64,000 nucleotides of DNA from contig NZ_CP034245.1 in NCBI RefSeq assembly GCF_003931875.1, positions 1,364,001-1,428,000 of the forward strand, written 5' to 3'. Source of the DNA: Microbacterium sp. 10M-3C3 (GTDB lineage: Bacteria; Actinomycetota; Actinomycetes; Actinomycetales; Microbacteriaceae). Under the pieces are notes generated by a model, which was not told the origin of the DNA, did not search any database, and saw nothing but the letters and a program-made list of their open reading frames with translations. Numbering within the stretch: position 1 is the stretch's first letter; each line of letters starts with the position of its first letter. This document shows, piece after piece, positions 18,911 to 27,161 of this stretch. The translations under genes and the position numbers were made by a program.

Positions 18911-20232
18911 TCCTGCAGGCGCCCGCGCAGGTCGCCGACGTCGGCGCTGAGCGCCGGATCCGGCGCCGGCTCAGCGTCCGCGTCAGGCACGACGGACCCT
19001 GCGGCGAGGAAGTCGGGGGCGACGAGCTCGGGCGCCGTCCACCGGCGCATCGGCTTGTCGACGAGCGCCGGCGCCGCGACGGCGTCGAGCTTCGTGTCGT
19101 CGACGCCCGGGAAGCGGCGCGCGCTCGCGAGCACGCGCGACTCGAGCGACCCGGCGAAACGGTTGTAGCTGTCGACCGTGCGCTCGAGCGCGCGGCGGAG
19201 GTCGTCGGCGTGGCCCGCGACCGTCCCGATGCGCTCGTACAGTTCGGTGCCGAGCGCGAACAGGCGCCGCGCCTCGTCGGAGACGTCCTGCTGCGTCCAC
19301 GTGAAGGCGACCGTCTTGAGCACCGCCCACAGGTTCACGGGCGAAGCGAGTGCGACCCGCTTGCCGAACGCGTAGTCGAGGAGCCCCGCGTCGGCGTCGA
19401 GGGCGGCGGCCAGCAGCGACTCGCTGGGGATGAAGCAGATGACGAACTCGGGGCTCGTCTCCAGCGCCGACCAGTACGCCTTCTTCGCCAGGGCGTCCAC
19501 ATGCGCGCGGACCGCCTTCACGTGACGCTCGACCAGCTGGGCGCGGCGGGCGGCCTCGGCGCCGGTGGCGGTGTGCGGGAGGGCGCTGGCCTCGAGGTAC
19601 GCGTCGAGCGGCACCTTGGCGTCGACCGCGAGCGACTTGCCGCCGGGAAGACGCACGATCATGTCGGGTCTCGCCGTGCCGGCGTCGGTCGCGACGGTCG
19701 CCTGCACGTCGAAGTCGACGTAGCGCGTGAGGCCCGCCGCCTCCACGACCCGGCGCAGCTGCGTTTCGCCCCACACGCCGCGCGTGCTCCCCGACCGCAG
19801 CGCGGATGCCAGCGACTCGGTCGTCGCGCGCAGCGACTCCTCCGCGGCGTGCGCGCGGCGCAGCTGCTCGCTGAGCGTCGCGAACTGCGTGCCACGCTCG
19901 CGCTCGAGGTCTTCCACCTTGCGCTGCATCGTCGTGAGCGTCTCCTGCACCGGGACGAGCGCACGCAGCACCGTCTGCTCGCGACGCTCGCGCTCCTCGC
20001 GCGAGGCCTGGTCGGCGCGCGTCTGCGACGCGAGCTCCCGGTAGAGCAGCTGCTGGTGCTCGAGCTGCGCCTGCACGCCCGAGCGGGCGGCCTCGGCGGC
20101 GGCGACGCGTGCGGCGAGATCGGATCGCTCGCGCGCTGCGCGACCGGCGGCGCGCGCGGATCCGACGGCGAACCCGGCGACGAGGCCGACGAGTGCGCCG
20201 ACGATCAGCAGGAGGAGGGCGAATGCGTCCAT
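18907..20232 (-). CDS. rmuC: DNA recombination protein RmuC
   Basis: 441 residues: an N-terminal membrane helix (about 3-23), a long coiled coil (about 28-135) and a C-terminal nuclease-like RmuC domain (WGETQLRRVVEAAGL, DMIVRLPGGKSLAVDAKVPLDAY, VICFIPSES). It limits rearrangements at inverted repeats in other bacteria. ATG at 20232 places the helix at the very start. Confidence 0.9.
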   Translation of the reverse strand: MDAFALLLLIVGALVGLVAGFAVGSARAAGRAARERSDLAARVAAAEAARSGVQAQLEHQQLLYRELASQTRADQASREERERREQTVLRALVPVQETLTTMQRKVEDLERERGTQFATLSEQLRRAHAAEESLRATTESLASALRSGSTRGVWGETQLRRVVEAAGLTRYVDFDVQATVATDAGTARPDMIVRLPGGKSLAVDAKVPLDAYLEASALPHTATGAEAARRAQLVERHVKAVRAHVDALAKKAYWSALETSPEFVICFIPSESLLAAALDADAGLLDYAFGKRVALASPVNLWAVLKTVAFTWTQQDVSDEARRLFALGTELYERIGTVAGHADDLRRALERTVDSYNRFAGSLESRVLASARRFPGVDDTKLDAVAAPALVDKPMRRWTAPELVAPDFLAAGSVVPDADAEPAPDPALSADVGDLRGRLQD

Positions 20233-20264
20233 GGCACGAGCATGAGGGGGGCCTCCGACACGCG

Positions 20265-20912
20265 TCAGGCGACGGCGAGCAAGGCCGCTTCGGTCGCCGC
20301 GAGCTGCGACACGCGGACCCCCACGACCGCGGCGAGGCCCGCTACGTCGTCGGCGCCGGCCCGGGCGGCGGCGTCGATCACGATGTGCGCGCAGGCCGTG
20401 GCATCCGCCAGTGCGTCGTGATGCGCGAACCCGGTGAACCCCGCGGCCGCGGCGGCCGACGGCAGGCGGTAGGAGTCGAGGTCGTACGTGCGCCGGGCGA
20501 CCTGCAGGCTGCACAGGTACCGGTACGGCGGGCACGCGTCGCCGGTCACCTCGCACGCGCGGCGGAGGACCGCCATGTCGAAGCCCGCGTTGTGCGCGAC
20601 GAGCACGTCGGCGCCGGCGAACGCCGTCAGGCGCGACAGCTGCGTGCTCCAGTCGTCGGCGTGCGCGACGTCGGCGGCGCGGATGCCGTGGATCCCGGTG
20701 TTGAACTCGGAGAACGCATCGTGCCCCGCGGGCGGGCGGATGAGCCATTCCGCGGAGGCGACGACCCGACCGTCGCGCACCCGCACCATCCCCACCGCAC
20801 AGGCCGACGCGTTGCTGGCATTCGCCGTCTCGAAGTCGATCGCGGTGAAATCCAGTGGCACGACTTCAGCGTCGCGGGCCGCCGCCGTCGGGCGCGGAGG
20901 CGCGCCGGGCAC
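20265..20912 (-). CDS. DnaQ-like 3'-5' exonuclease
   Basis: DEDDh fold: D and E in TAIDFETANAS, N/D in LVAHNAGFDMAVL, and H/D in HHDALADA. At 215 residues it is an epsilon-type exonuclease without polymerase or BRCT domain, so a repair or RNA-processing role is more likely than a replisome subunit. The start is uncertain: GTG at 20861 gives 198 residues starting just before the fold. Upstream of rmuC on the same strand (32 bases). Confidence 0.85.
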   Translation of the reverse strand: MPGAPPRPTAAARDAEVVPLDFTAIDFETANASNASACAVGMVRVRDGRVVASAEWLIRPPAGHDAFSEFNTGIHGIRAADVAHADDWSTQLSRLTAFAGADVLVAHNAGFDMAVLRRACEVTGDACPPYRYLCSLQVARRTYDLDSYRLPSAAAAAGFTGFAHHDALADATACAHIVIDAAARAGADDVAGLAAVVGVRVSQLAATEAALLAVA

Positions 20913-21034
20913 GTCACGAACTCAGGCTGCGGATGCGGCGGGCCGGTGCCGTCCGCCGCCGATCCGCGGTCCGCGGCGGTCGGATCGGCGGCGGAGCCTG
21001 AGTACGTGACGCCGAGCGGGCGTACGGTGGCCGT

Positions 21035-21787
21035 ATGGCGAGCCGCGAAGAGATGTCGACGTCGTTCGGGGCCGTGGCCGCCGAGTACGAGGCGGGCCGG
21101 CCGGGCTACCCGGCCGAGGCCATCGCGTGGCTGCTCGAGCCCGTGCGCGCACCCGAGCGGCCGGCGCGTGTCGCGGATGTGGGCGCCGGCACCGGCAAGC
21201 TCACGCGCGTGGCGGTGGAGCTCGGCGCCGAGGTCGTCGCGATCGACCCGGATGCGGCGATGCTCGAGACCCTGCGGACCCATGTCGCGGGCGTCCCCAC
21301 CTTCGTCGGACGCGCCGAGAGCCTGCCGCTCCCGGATGCGGCGGTCGACGCCGTGCTGTTCGGACAGGCGTGGCACTGGGTCGACGTCGCAGCGGCGTCC
21401 GCCGAGGTCGGCCGGGTCGTGCGGGCCGGGGGAGTGCTCGGGATGGTGTGGAACATCCGCGACGACCGGGTGCCGTGGGTGGCCGAGCTGTCCGCGGTGA
21501 TGCATGGCAGCCACGCCGAGGAGGTGCTGTCGGAGGAGGGCGGGGTCGCGGTGGCCGCGCCCTTCGCGGACATCGAGCGCGAACGCTGGGAGTGGTCGCG
21601 CGCCATGACCCGCGCCGACCTGCTCGCGATGGCGCGCTCGCGCAGCTACATCGTCACCGCCGCCCCCGATGAGCGCGCCCGCATCGAGGCCGCGCTCGGC
21701 GACCTCCTCGACCGCGTCGGCGCCGTCGGGGAGGCGACCGTCGAGCTGCCCTACGTCACCCACGCCTTCCGGAGCATCCGCCCATGA
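21035..21787 (+). CDS. Class I SAM-dependent methyltransferase
   Basis: 250 residues with motif I VADVGAGTGKLT, motif II acidic VAIDPD, and the post-I region AESLPLPDAAVDAVLFGQAWHW typical of Methyltransf_11 proteins. Substrate unknown. TACGGT lies six bases before ATG (leaderless type). The gene overlaps the next by ATGA. Confidence 0.87.
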   Translation: MASREEMSTSFGAVAAEYEAGRPGYPAEAIAWLLEPVRAPERPARVADVGAGTGKLTRVAVELGAEVVAIDPDAAMLETLRTHVAGVPTFVGRAESLPLPDAAVDAVLFGQAWHWVDVAAASAEVGRVVRAGGVLGMVWNIRDDRVPWVAELSAVMHGSHAEEVLSEEGGVAVAAPFADIERERWEWSRAMTRADLLAMARSRSYIVTAAPDERARIEAALGDLLDRVGAVGEATVELPYVTHAFRSIRP

Positions 21788-22407
21788 CCACCGCACGCCC
21801 GCTCATCGTCTGCAACTTCGTCACTGTCGACGGCCGGTACGAGGACGACGACCACGACATCGCGTCGTTCTTCGAGTTCCACCACCCGGACTACGACGGT
21901 GCCGACTCCTTCGACCACTACACGCTGTCGCTGCTCGAGGAGGCCGGCACCCTGCTGCTCGCGGGGAAGCGCTCGTCGCTCGGCAACCTGAGCTACTGGT
22001 CGGGTGTGCGCGACAACCCGTCGGCGACGCCGGTGCGGCGACGCTTCGCCGAGCTGTTCCTCGCGGCGGAGAAGTTCGTCGTGTCGGACACCCTCACCGC
22101 CGACGACCTCGCGCCCTATCCGTCGACGCGGATCGTGCGCCTCGCCGACGCGGTCGCCGAGGTGAACCGGCTCAAGACGACCGGGTCGGGCACGATCCTC
22201 ATCCTCCTCGGCCGGCGCCAGTGGAACGACCTCATGCACGAGGGTCTCGTCGACGAGCTGCACCTCGTGACCTTCCCTCTCATCGCCGGCACCGGGGTGG
22301 CGCTGTTCGATCGGCGTCCACCTGTCGCGCTGCGCCTTCTGGAGACGCGCACGTGGGCGGAGTCGGCCAACGTGCTCATGCGCTGGCGGGTGGACGCCGC
22401 CGGCTGA
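21784..22407 (+). CDS. RibD C-terminal/dihydrofolate-reductase-like protein
   Basis: 207 residues with the RibD_C-type start LIVCNFVTVDGRYEDDD, the central LEEAGTLLLAGKRSS and C-terminal EGLVDELHLVTFPLIAGTG. Such proteins are NADPH-dependent reductases of unknown substrate. Translationally coupled to the methyltransferase. Confidence 0.85.
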   Translation: MTTARPLIVCNFVTVDGRYEDDDHDIASFFEFHHPDYDGADSFDHYTLSLLEEAGTLLLAGKRSSLGNLSYWSGVRDNPSATPVRRRFAELFLAAEKFVVSDTLTADDLAPYPSTRIVRLADAVAEVNRLKTTGSGTILILLGRRQWNDLMHEGLVDELHLVTFPLIAGTGVALFDRRPPVALRLLETRTWAESANVLMRWRVDAAG

Positions 22408-22458
22408 CGACGCCGCCCGCGGCGGGCCGCCGCATCCGCCCGCCTAGACTGGACTCCC

Positions 22459-23535
22459 GTGGCTCTCACCATCGGAATCGTCGGACTGCCGAACGTCGGC
22501 AAGTCCACTCTCTTCAACGCGCTGACCAAGAACTCGGTGCTCGCGGCGAACTACCCGTTCGCCACGATCGAGCCGAACGTGGGCGTGGTGAACCTCCCCG
22601 ATCCGCGGCTGGACAAGCTCGCCGAGGTGTTCCACTCCGAGCGGGTCGTGCCGGCCACGGTGTCGTTCGTCGACATCGCCGGGATCGTCCGCGGTGCGAG
22701 CGAGGGCGAGGGCCTCGGCAACCAGTTCCTCGCCAACATCCGCGAGGCCGACGCGATCGCGCAGGTCGTGCGCGGATTCTCCGACGACGACGTCGTGCAC
22801 GTCGAAGGTGCAGTCAATCCCGCGAGCGACATGGAGACGATCAACGCCGAGCTGCAGCTCGCCGACCTCCAGACGCTCGAGAAGGCGATCACGCGGTACG
22901 AGAAGGAGGTCAAGGGCCGCAAGCTCGACCCCGCCGTCCTCGAGACCGCGCTCGCCGCGCAGGACGCCTTGCAGAAGGGGCAGCTGCTGTCGGCAACAGG
23001 CCTCGACCTCGCGCCGATCCGCGAGCTGGGCTTGCTCACCGCCAAGCCGTTCATCTTCGTCTTCAACGTCGACGAGGCGGTGCTGACGGATGCGGCGCGC
23101 AAGGCGGAGCTCGCGGCCCTCGTCGCGCCCGCCCAGGCGGTGTTCCTCGACGCCAAGATCGAGTCTGAGCTCATCGACCTCGACCCGGAGGAAGCCGCCG
23201 AGCTCCTCGCCTCGACCGGGCAGGAGGAGTCGGGCCTCGATCAGCTGGCCCGCATCGGGTTCGACACGCTCGGGCTGCAGACGTACCTGACCGCAGGGCC
23301 GAAAGAGGCGCGCGCGTGGACCATCGGCAAGGGGTGGAAGGCGCCGCAGGCGGCCGGTGTCATCCACACCGACTTCGAGAAGGGCTTCATCAAGGCCGAG
23401 GTGATCTCGTTCGACGACCTCGTCGCGCTCGGGTCGGTGGCCGAGGCCCGTGCGAAGGGCAAGGCGCGCCTCGAGGGCAAGGACTACGTCATGCAGGACG
23501 GCGACGTCGTGGAGTTCCGCTTTCAACGTGGATGA
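22459..23535 (+). CDS. ychF: Ribosome-binding ATPase YchF/OLA1 with altered C-terminus
   Basis: 358 residues: G1 GLPNVGKSTLFN, G3 DIAGIVRGAS, a coiled-coil insertion and a C-terminal TGS domain. TAGACT lies eight bases before the GTG start. The last codons are odd: family members usually end GDVVEFRFN(V), but here a TTT gives EFRFQRG. Two further copies of this 3' segment follow downstream, and the last one (24203-24226) ends in frame as VEFRFNN, which I take for the ancestral end. Confidence 0.93.
   Translation: MALTIGIVGLPNVGKSTLFNALTKNSVLAANYPFATIEPNVGVVNLPDPRLDKLAEVFHSERVVPATVSFVDIAGIVRGASEGEGLGNQFLANIREADAIAQVVRGFSDDDVVHVEGAVNPASDMETINAELQLADLQTLEKAITRYEKEVKGRKLDPAVLETALAAQDALQKGQLLSATGLDLAPIRELGLLTAKPFIFVFNVDEAVLTDAARKAELAALVAPAQAVFLDAKIESELIDLDPEEAAELLASTGQEESGLDQLARIGFDTLGLQTYLTAGPKEARAWTIGKGWKAPQAAGVIHTDFEKGFIKAEVISFDDLVALGSVAEARAKGKARLEGKDYVMQDGDVVEFRFQRG
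23509..23535 (+). repeat. ychF 3'-end repeat, copy A
   Basis: Begins GTGGAGTTCCGCTTTCAAC and runs on as GTGGATGA. It contains the present ychF stop. It shares the 11-base core GTGGAGTTCCG with copies B and C. Confidence 0.8.
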
Positions 23536-23544
23536 TGACATGCA

Positions 23545-23721
23545 TCAGCGCTGAGCCTTCCGCATCAGGAAGACCGCCCTCGCCTCCCGCGCGGCGGACA
23601 CTCCGGCGCACAGGCTGAGCAGCCCGTACACCAGCGGCGAGGGCAGCACGTAGGTGGTGTAGCCGAAGCTGGCGAAGGTCAGGACGACGAAGCCGATGAA
23701 GAGCACCCCTAAGACGCTCAT
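23545..23721 (-). CDS. Small membrane protein in ychF-tail module 1 (possibly frameshifted)
   Basis: 58 residues from the only in-frame ATG: a hydrophobic helix MSVLGVLFIGFVVLTFASFG, a second segment and a basic end (FLMRKAQR). The frame stays open upstream without a start codon. In another frame ATG AAC GGC begins MNGFTFP just before the point where this frame would continue as VHIVFM, suggesting one extra C near 23744 broke a longer start. Base composition is visibly less GC-rich than in ychF. Function unknown. Confidence 0.4.
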   Translation of the reverse strand: MSVLGVLFIGFVVLTFASFGYTTYVLPSPLVYGLLSLCAGVSAAREARAVFLMRKAQR

Positions 23722-23813
23722 AAAGACGATGTGGACGGGAAGGTAAAGCCGTTCATCTTCTGCTTCGCGGTGAGGGTACCGCGCGACGGCAGACGGGCGA
23801 ACTCGGCAGATCG

Positions 23814-23839
23814 GTGGAGTTCCGTTTTCACGTGGATGA
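23814..23839 (+). repeat. ychF 3'-end repeat, copy B
   Basis: Begins GTGGAGTTCCGTTTTCACG and continues TGGATGA. It differs from copy A by one substitution and one missing base. It contains the stop codon of the leftward 102-residue ORF. Confidence 0.8.
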
Positions 23840-24136
23840 CGTGGCGAGCGCCCGAAGCTGGTCGGAGCTTGGCGTCGTGGCCCTGAATGCACCGACGGTG
23901 CCGCCGATGACAAAACCCACTGCGCCGCACACAATGGCCCACGTGGCGCACCACGCTAGAAGAGAGAGGCGCGGATCAACGTAATTCGGGTGCTCGGCAA
24001 ATGCCGCCATAGCACCGGGAAACCACCCGATCAGCACACACATGACACCGAGGATCGCGCCGCACGCGAACCCGATTGCCGCGCAAGTTAGCAGGTGACG
24101 ACTTACGGAGAGCGCTCGGCGCACGGACGGAGCCAT
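23828..24136 (-). CDS. Small Gly/Ala-rich membrane protein in ychF-tail module 2
   Basis: 102 residues with two strongly hydrophobic glycine-rich segments (about 16-38 and 62-86, the latter CGAVGFVIGGTVGAF). TATCTT ends six bases before the ATG on the minus strand, supporting this start. Its stop lies inside repeat copy B. No family recognised. Confidence 0.55.
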   Translation of the reverse strand: MAPSVRRALSVSRHLLTCAAIGFACGAILGVMCVLIGWFPGAMAAFAEHPNYVDPRLSLLAWCATWAIVCGAVGFVIGGTVGAFRATTPSSDQLRALATSST

Positions 24137-24202
24137 GGGCTAAAGATAGGGCGTACTGTCGCCGATAGCGACGCGCTCGTGTTGACACATGACAACAACA
24201 CG

Positions 24203-24226
24203 GTGGAGTTCCGCTTCAACAACTGA
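24203..24226 (+). repeat. ychF 3'-end repeat, copy C (probable original gene end)
   Basis: GTGGAGTTCCGCTTCAAC followed by AACTGA: read in the ychF frame it gives VEFRFNN and a stop, which resembles the normal end of YchF. Confidence 0.75.
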
Positions 24227-24244
24227 GCGCTCGCCGGGCCGCCG

Positions 24245-24634
24245 TCAGCGGGTGGCGTGCACGATCTGCACGAGATGGCCGTCCGGGTCTTCGACCCATG
24301 CGATGAGGAGCCGGTCGAGCCACGGCTCCGGTGGTTTCGCCGAGCGCGCGCCGAGGCCGGCGAGCCGCGCATACCCGGCGTGGACGTCGTCCGTCCACAG
24401 GATCACCGCGGCGCGTTGACCGTGCGCGACCGGCTGGAGCCCGTGGTCCTCGCGGGTGCTGGTCTCGGTGGCGAGTCCGACGCGGTAGCCGTCCAGGACG
24501 AGGTCGACGTGGATCGGCGTCCCGGTCGACGGCGTGCGGAACGCCTCCTCGAAGCCGACCGCGCGGTAGAAGGCCACCGCGCGGTCGATGTCCCGGGTGA
24601 ACAGCACGATCTGAGGAGTGCGGAAGTCTCCCAT
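24245..24634 (-). CDS. VOC-family (glyoxalase/bleomycin-resistance fold) protein
   Basis: 129 residues in two beta-alpha-beta-beta-beta halves: IVLFTRDIDRAVAFYRAVGF and WVEDPDGHLVQIVH, with VDLVLDG between. Metal-binding positions include Glu in VEDPDG. Substrate unknown. The first IS copy lies 120 bases upstream of its start. Confidence 0.85.
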   Translation of the reverse strand: MGDFRTPQIVLFTRDIDRAVAFYRAVGFEEAFRTPSTGTPIHVDLVLDGYRVGLATETSTREDHGLQPVAHGQRAAVILWTDDVHAGYARLAGLGARSAKPPEPWLDRLLIAWVEDPDGHLVQIVHATR

Positions 24635-24746
24635 GCCGCGATTGTGGCACGGGAGCTCGGCGGCGGCGTCGATCTCGGGCCGCCGCCAGGCGGGACGCCG
24701 AGCGGCGCTACACCGTCCGCGGCCGGGTGACCCGGAGCCGGTTATC

Positions 24747-24754
24747 CGAGTCGG
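24747..24754. repeat. Target-site duplication, left, IS copy 1
   Basis: CGAGTCGG, repeated at 26194-26201. A ninth base (C) also matches on both sides, so the duplication is 8 or 9 bp, as expected for IS256 elements. Confidence 0.9.
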
Positions 24755-26193
24755 GGCTGAGTCCCTTAGCGTGGTGTCACTTCCCGCGGGGTTCTCGTCG
24801 TCGTAGGCGATGAAGGGCCACCGTGGGATGACCAGTTGTTTCCGCCAAGAAGCAAAGAAGAGATCCCACGATGACCCACCACCAGTCTGCCTTGACGACT
24901 CTGATCGGCGAAGTCCTTGCCGACCCCGACCTGGCTCACTCGGACGTGTTCCGTCGGATGCTGCAGGCGGGCCTGCAGGACCTGATCAACGCGGAAGCGA
25001 CCGTGAAGATCGGCGCGGCCCCGCATGAGCGCACCCCTGAGCGCACCACACGCCGCAACGGCACCCGACCCAAGACGCTGGCGACCCCGGCCGGGGAGGT
25101 GGACCTGCAGATCCCGAAGCTGCGGGAGGGGTCGTTCTTCCCGAGCCTGCTGCACCCGCGTCGCCGGGTCGATAAGGCCCTCTACGCCGTGATCTGCCAG
25201 GCATGGATCGACGGGGTCTCCACCCGCAAGGTCGACCAGCTGATCCGCGCGCTGGGCAACGACACCGGCATCTCCCGGTCGACGGTCTCTCGGATCTGCT
25301 CAGAGATCGACGAAACCGTGCACGAGTTCCTGCACCGCCGACTCGATCACACCTGGTTCCCGTACCTGTTCCTCGACGCCACCTACCTCGACGTCCGCCA
25401 CCGCGGCCGCGTCGTCTCCCAAGCCCTCGTGGTCGCCACCGGCGTCAGCGGCGACGGGCGCCGCGAGATCCTCGGCATGAGCCTCGGGGATGCGGAGACC
25501 ACCGACTTCTGGACCGAGTTCCTCCGCAGCCTGCGCGACCGGGGACTGAAGGTCGCCACCGACGCCGATCCGCTCGGCGTCGCCCTGGTCACCTCCGATG
25601 CCCACGCCGGCCTGAAAGCCGCGATCAAGGCGATCCTGCCCGGATCCGGGTGGCAGAGATGCCGAGTCCATTTCGCCCGCAACGTCACCCAGAAGCTCGG
25701 CTCGGCCCGCTCCAAGCCCGTCAACGCGCTGATCTCGACGATCTTCGCGCAGACCACCTCCGAGGCGGTGCTTGCCCAATACAAAGCCGTCGCGGACAGC
25801 CTGCGCAGCTCCTTCCCGGAGGTCGCCGAGATGCTCGAGGCCGCCGAACCCGACCTCACCGCGTTCGCACCACTACCCCGCGAGCACTGGCAGAAAGTCT
25901 GGTCCAACAACCCCATCGAACGCCTCAACCGCGAGATCAAACGCCGCGCCGACGTCGTCCAGATCTTCCCCGACCAAGGCTCCGTGACCCGCCTGATCGG
26001 CGCCGTCATCCAAGAGCAGCACGAGGAATGGTCCTACGGCGAACGCCGCTACTTCTCCGACATCTCCATGCGCAAACTCGTCCACACCCTCCACGACCAC
26101 GCAGAGCCGGCACGCCCCGAGCTCTACCTCACCGCCTGACCACCACCCACCACAGGGAACAACTGGAGTGACACCACGCAAAGGGACTTGACC
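24755..26193 (+). mobile_element. IS256-family insertion sequence, copy 1 (1,439 bp)
   Basis: Bounded by imperfect terminal inverted repeats of about 29 bp, left GGCTGAGTCCCTTAGCGTGG and right (complement) GGTCAAGTCCCTTTGCGTGG, flanked by CGAGTCGG on both sides. Carries a single transposase gene. Copy 2 at 31458-32896 appears to differ at one base only (A at 26182, C at 32885, in the right repeat). The insertion is intergenic, between the VOC gene and the DUF4287 gene. Confidence 0.95.
24871..26139 (+). CDS. IS256-family transposase
   Basis: 422 residues, full length for the family. DDE residues are placed at D in FLDATYLDVRHRG (about 169), D in VTSDAHAGLKAAI (about 243) and E in NPIERLNREIKRR (about 354). 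An N-terminal helix-turn-helix (ISRSTVSRICSEIDETV) precedes the catalytic core. No frameshift, so probably active. Confidence 0.95.
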   Translation: MTHHQSALTTLIGEVLADPDLAHSDVFRRMLQAGLQDLINAEATVKIGAAPHERTPERTTRRNGTRPKTLATPAGEVDLQIPKLREGSFFPSLLHPRRRVDKALYAVICQAWIDGVSTRKVDQLIRALGNDTGISRSTVSRICSEIDETVHEFLHRRLDHTWFPYLFLDATYLDVRHRGRVVSQALVVATGVSGDGRREILGMSLGDAETTDFWTEFLRSLRDRGLKVATDADPLGVALVTSDAHAGLKAAIKAILPGSGWQRCRVHFARNVTQKLGSARSKPVNALISTIFAQTTSEAVLAQYKAVADSLRSSFPEVAEMLEAAEPDLTAFAPLPREHWQKVWSNNPIERLNREIKRRADVVQIFPDQGSVTRLIGAVIQEQHEEWSYGERRYFSDISMRKLVHTLHDHAEPARPELYLTA

Positions 26194-26201
26194 CGAGTCG
26201 G
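26194..26201. repeat. Target-site duplication, right, IS copy 1
   Basis: CGAGTCGG, the partner of 24747-24754. Confidence 0.9.
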
Positions 26202-26302
26202 CGGACGTCGACGCAACCCAGAGGAGATCCGCCGCAGCAGCATCGCGCGTGACGCGACGCGCCCGCGACAGGTCGCGGTTCGTCCGCGGGCAAAGCCGGG
26301 CG

Positions 26303-26368
26303 GAATTCAGGCTCAGCGGCTCCATCGAGGCGTGATCGTGGCGCCGAACGTCGCTTGAGCCTGAATTC
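26303..26368. repeat. Inverted repeat of unknown role in the IS1-DUF4287 gap
   Basis: Arms GAATTCAGGCTCA (26303-26315) and TGAGCCTGAATTC (26356-26368), with a further partly matching base triplet outside, around a 40-base loop. It sits in the 266-base gene-free stretch between the IS and DUF4287. No U tract. It could be a terminator, a small RNA or a miniature element. Confidence 0.5.
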
Positions 26369-26467
26369 TGCGCGGCACGAGACGAAGTAAGGGGCCGTGG
26401 CGGGGGGCAGACGCGAATTGTCAGCCGGGTGAGGCGCGCGTCGGCGCTCGCCGCTAGCGTGGGCGGC

Positions 26468-26716
26468 ATGGCCGAGCATCGCGTGACCGCCCCCACCCCG
26501 CCCGCCGACGGGACGAAGGTGAAGGGGCCGGCGTCGTACTTCCCGAGCATCGAGAAGACGTACGGCCGGCCGGTCCAGGAGTGGCTCGATCTCATCGTCG
26601 AGCGCTGGGATGGGCAGAAGCACATGGAGGTCGTCGACTGGCTCAAGACCGAGCACGGACTCGGTCACGGTCACGCCAACGCGCTCGTCGCCTACGTGAA
26701 GGCGAAGCTCGCCTGA
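26468..26716 (+). CDS. DUF4287 domain protein
   Basis: 82 residues containing the domain core PASYFPSIEKTYGRPVQEWL and EHGLGHGHANALVAYVKAK. Function unknown; often annotated next to DUF5655. TAGCGT ends seven bases before the ATG, arguing for this start over an upstream in-frame one at 26429. Confidence 0.85.
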   Translation: MAEHRVTAPTPPADGTKVKGPASYFPSIEKTYGRPVQEWLDLIVERWDGQKHMEVVDWLKTEHGLGHGHANALVAYVKAKLA

Positions 26717-26734
26717 CCTGTCGCGGTGTGCCCG

Positions 26735-27103
26735 TCAGCCGCGGTCGTGGAGGGTGACGTGGTACCCGTTGGGGTCGGCGAAGGTGAAGGTCCGCCCGAA
26801 GGGGCCGTCGATCGGCGCGGAGACGATCGTGTGACCGTCGGCGGCGAGGGCGTCGTGGATCTGCTGCACGTCGGTCGCCTGCAGCCACAGCGCGACGCCG
26901 ACGCCCGGCCGCGCGACGTCGGTCAGGTCGGTGCCGGGAGCCAGGTCGCGCAGGGCGAACGCGATCGGGGTGGTCTCGAAGACGACCGCGTGCGGTGGCC
27001 CGGCGGGGGAGCGGGTGAGGCCGAGATAGCGGGCGTAGAAGGCGTGCGCCGCATCCAGATCGCGGGTCTGCAGGGAGATGAAGTCGGGGCCGGTGACAGG
27101 CAT
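26735..27103 (-). CDS. VOC-family protein divergent from a MarR regulator
   Basis: 122 residues, glyoxalase fold: FISLQTRDLDAAHAFYARYLGL and FADPNGYHVTLHDRG. It shares its 56-base promoter region with the MarR gene, whose operators lie there, so it is the probable target. Substrate unknown; family members include thiol-dependent detoxification enzymes. Confidence 0.86.
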   Translation of the reverse strand: MPVTGPDFISLQTRDLDAAHAFYARYLGLTRSPAGPPHAVVFETTPIAFALRDLAPGTDLTDVARPGVGVALWLQATDVQQIHDALAADGHTIVSAPIDGPFGRTFTFADPNGYHVTLHDRG

Positions 27104-27119
27104 GTCGCGTCCAATCGTG

Positions 27120-27161
27120 TGTCAGATAACTGACATCGAATATATGTCAGAATACTGACAT
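27120..27161. promoter_or_regulatory. Tandem palindromic operators between the VOC and MarR genes
   Basis: Two palindromes built on TGTCAG-N4-CTGACA: 27120-27135 with ATAA at the centre, and 27144-27161 as ATGTCAG-AATA-CTGACAT. Their centres are 25 bases apart. The second overlaps the MarR start codon. Placement predicts autorepression and control of both genes by the MarR protein. Confidence 0.85.
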
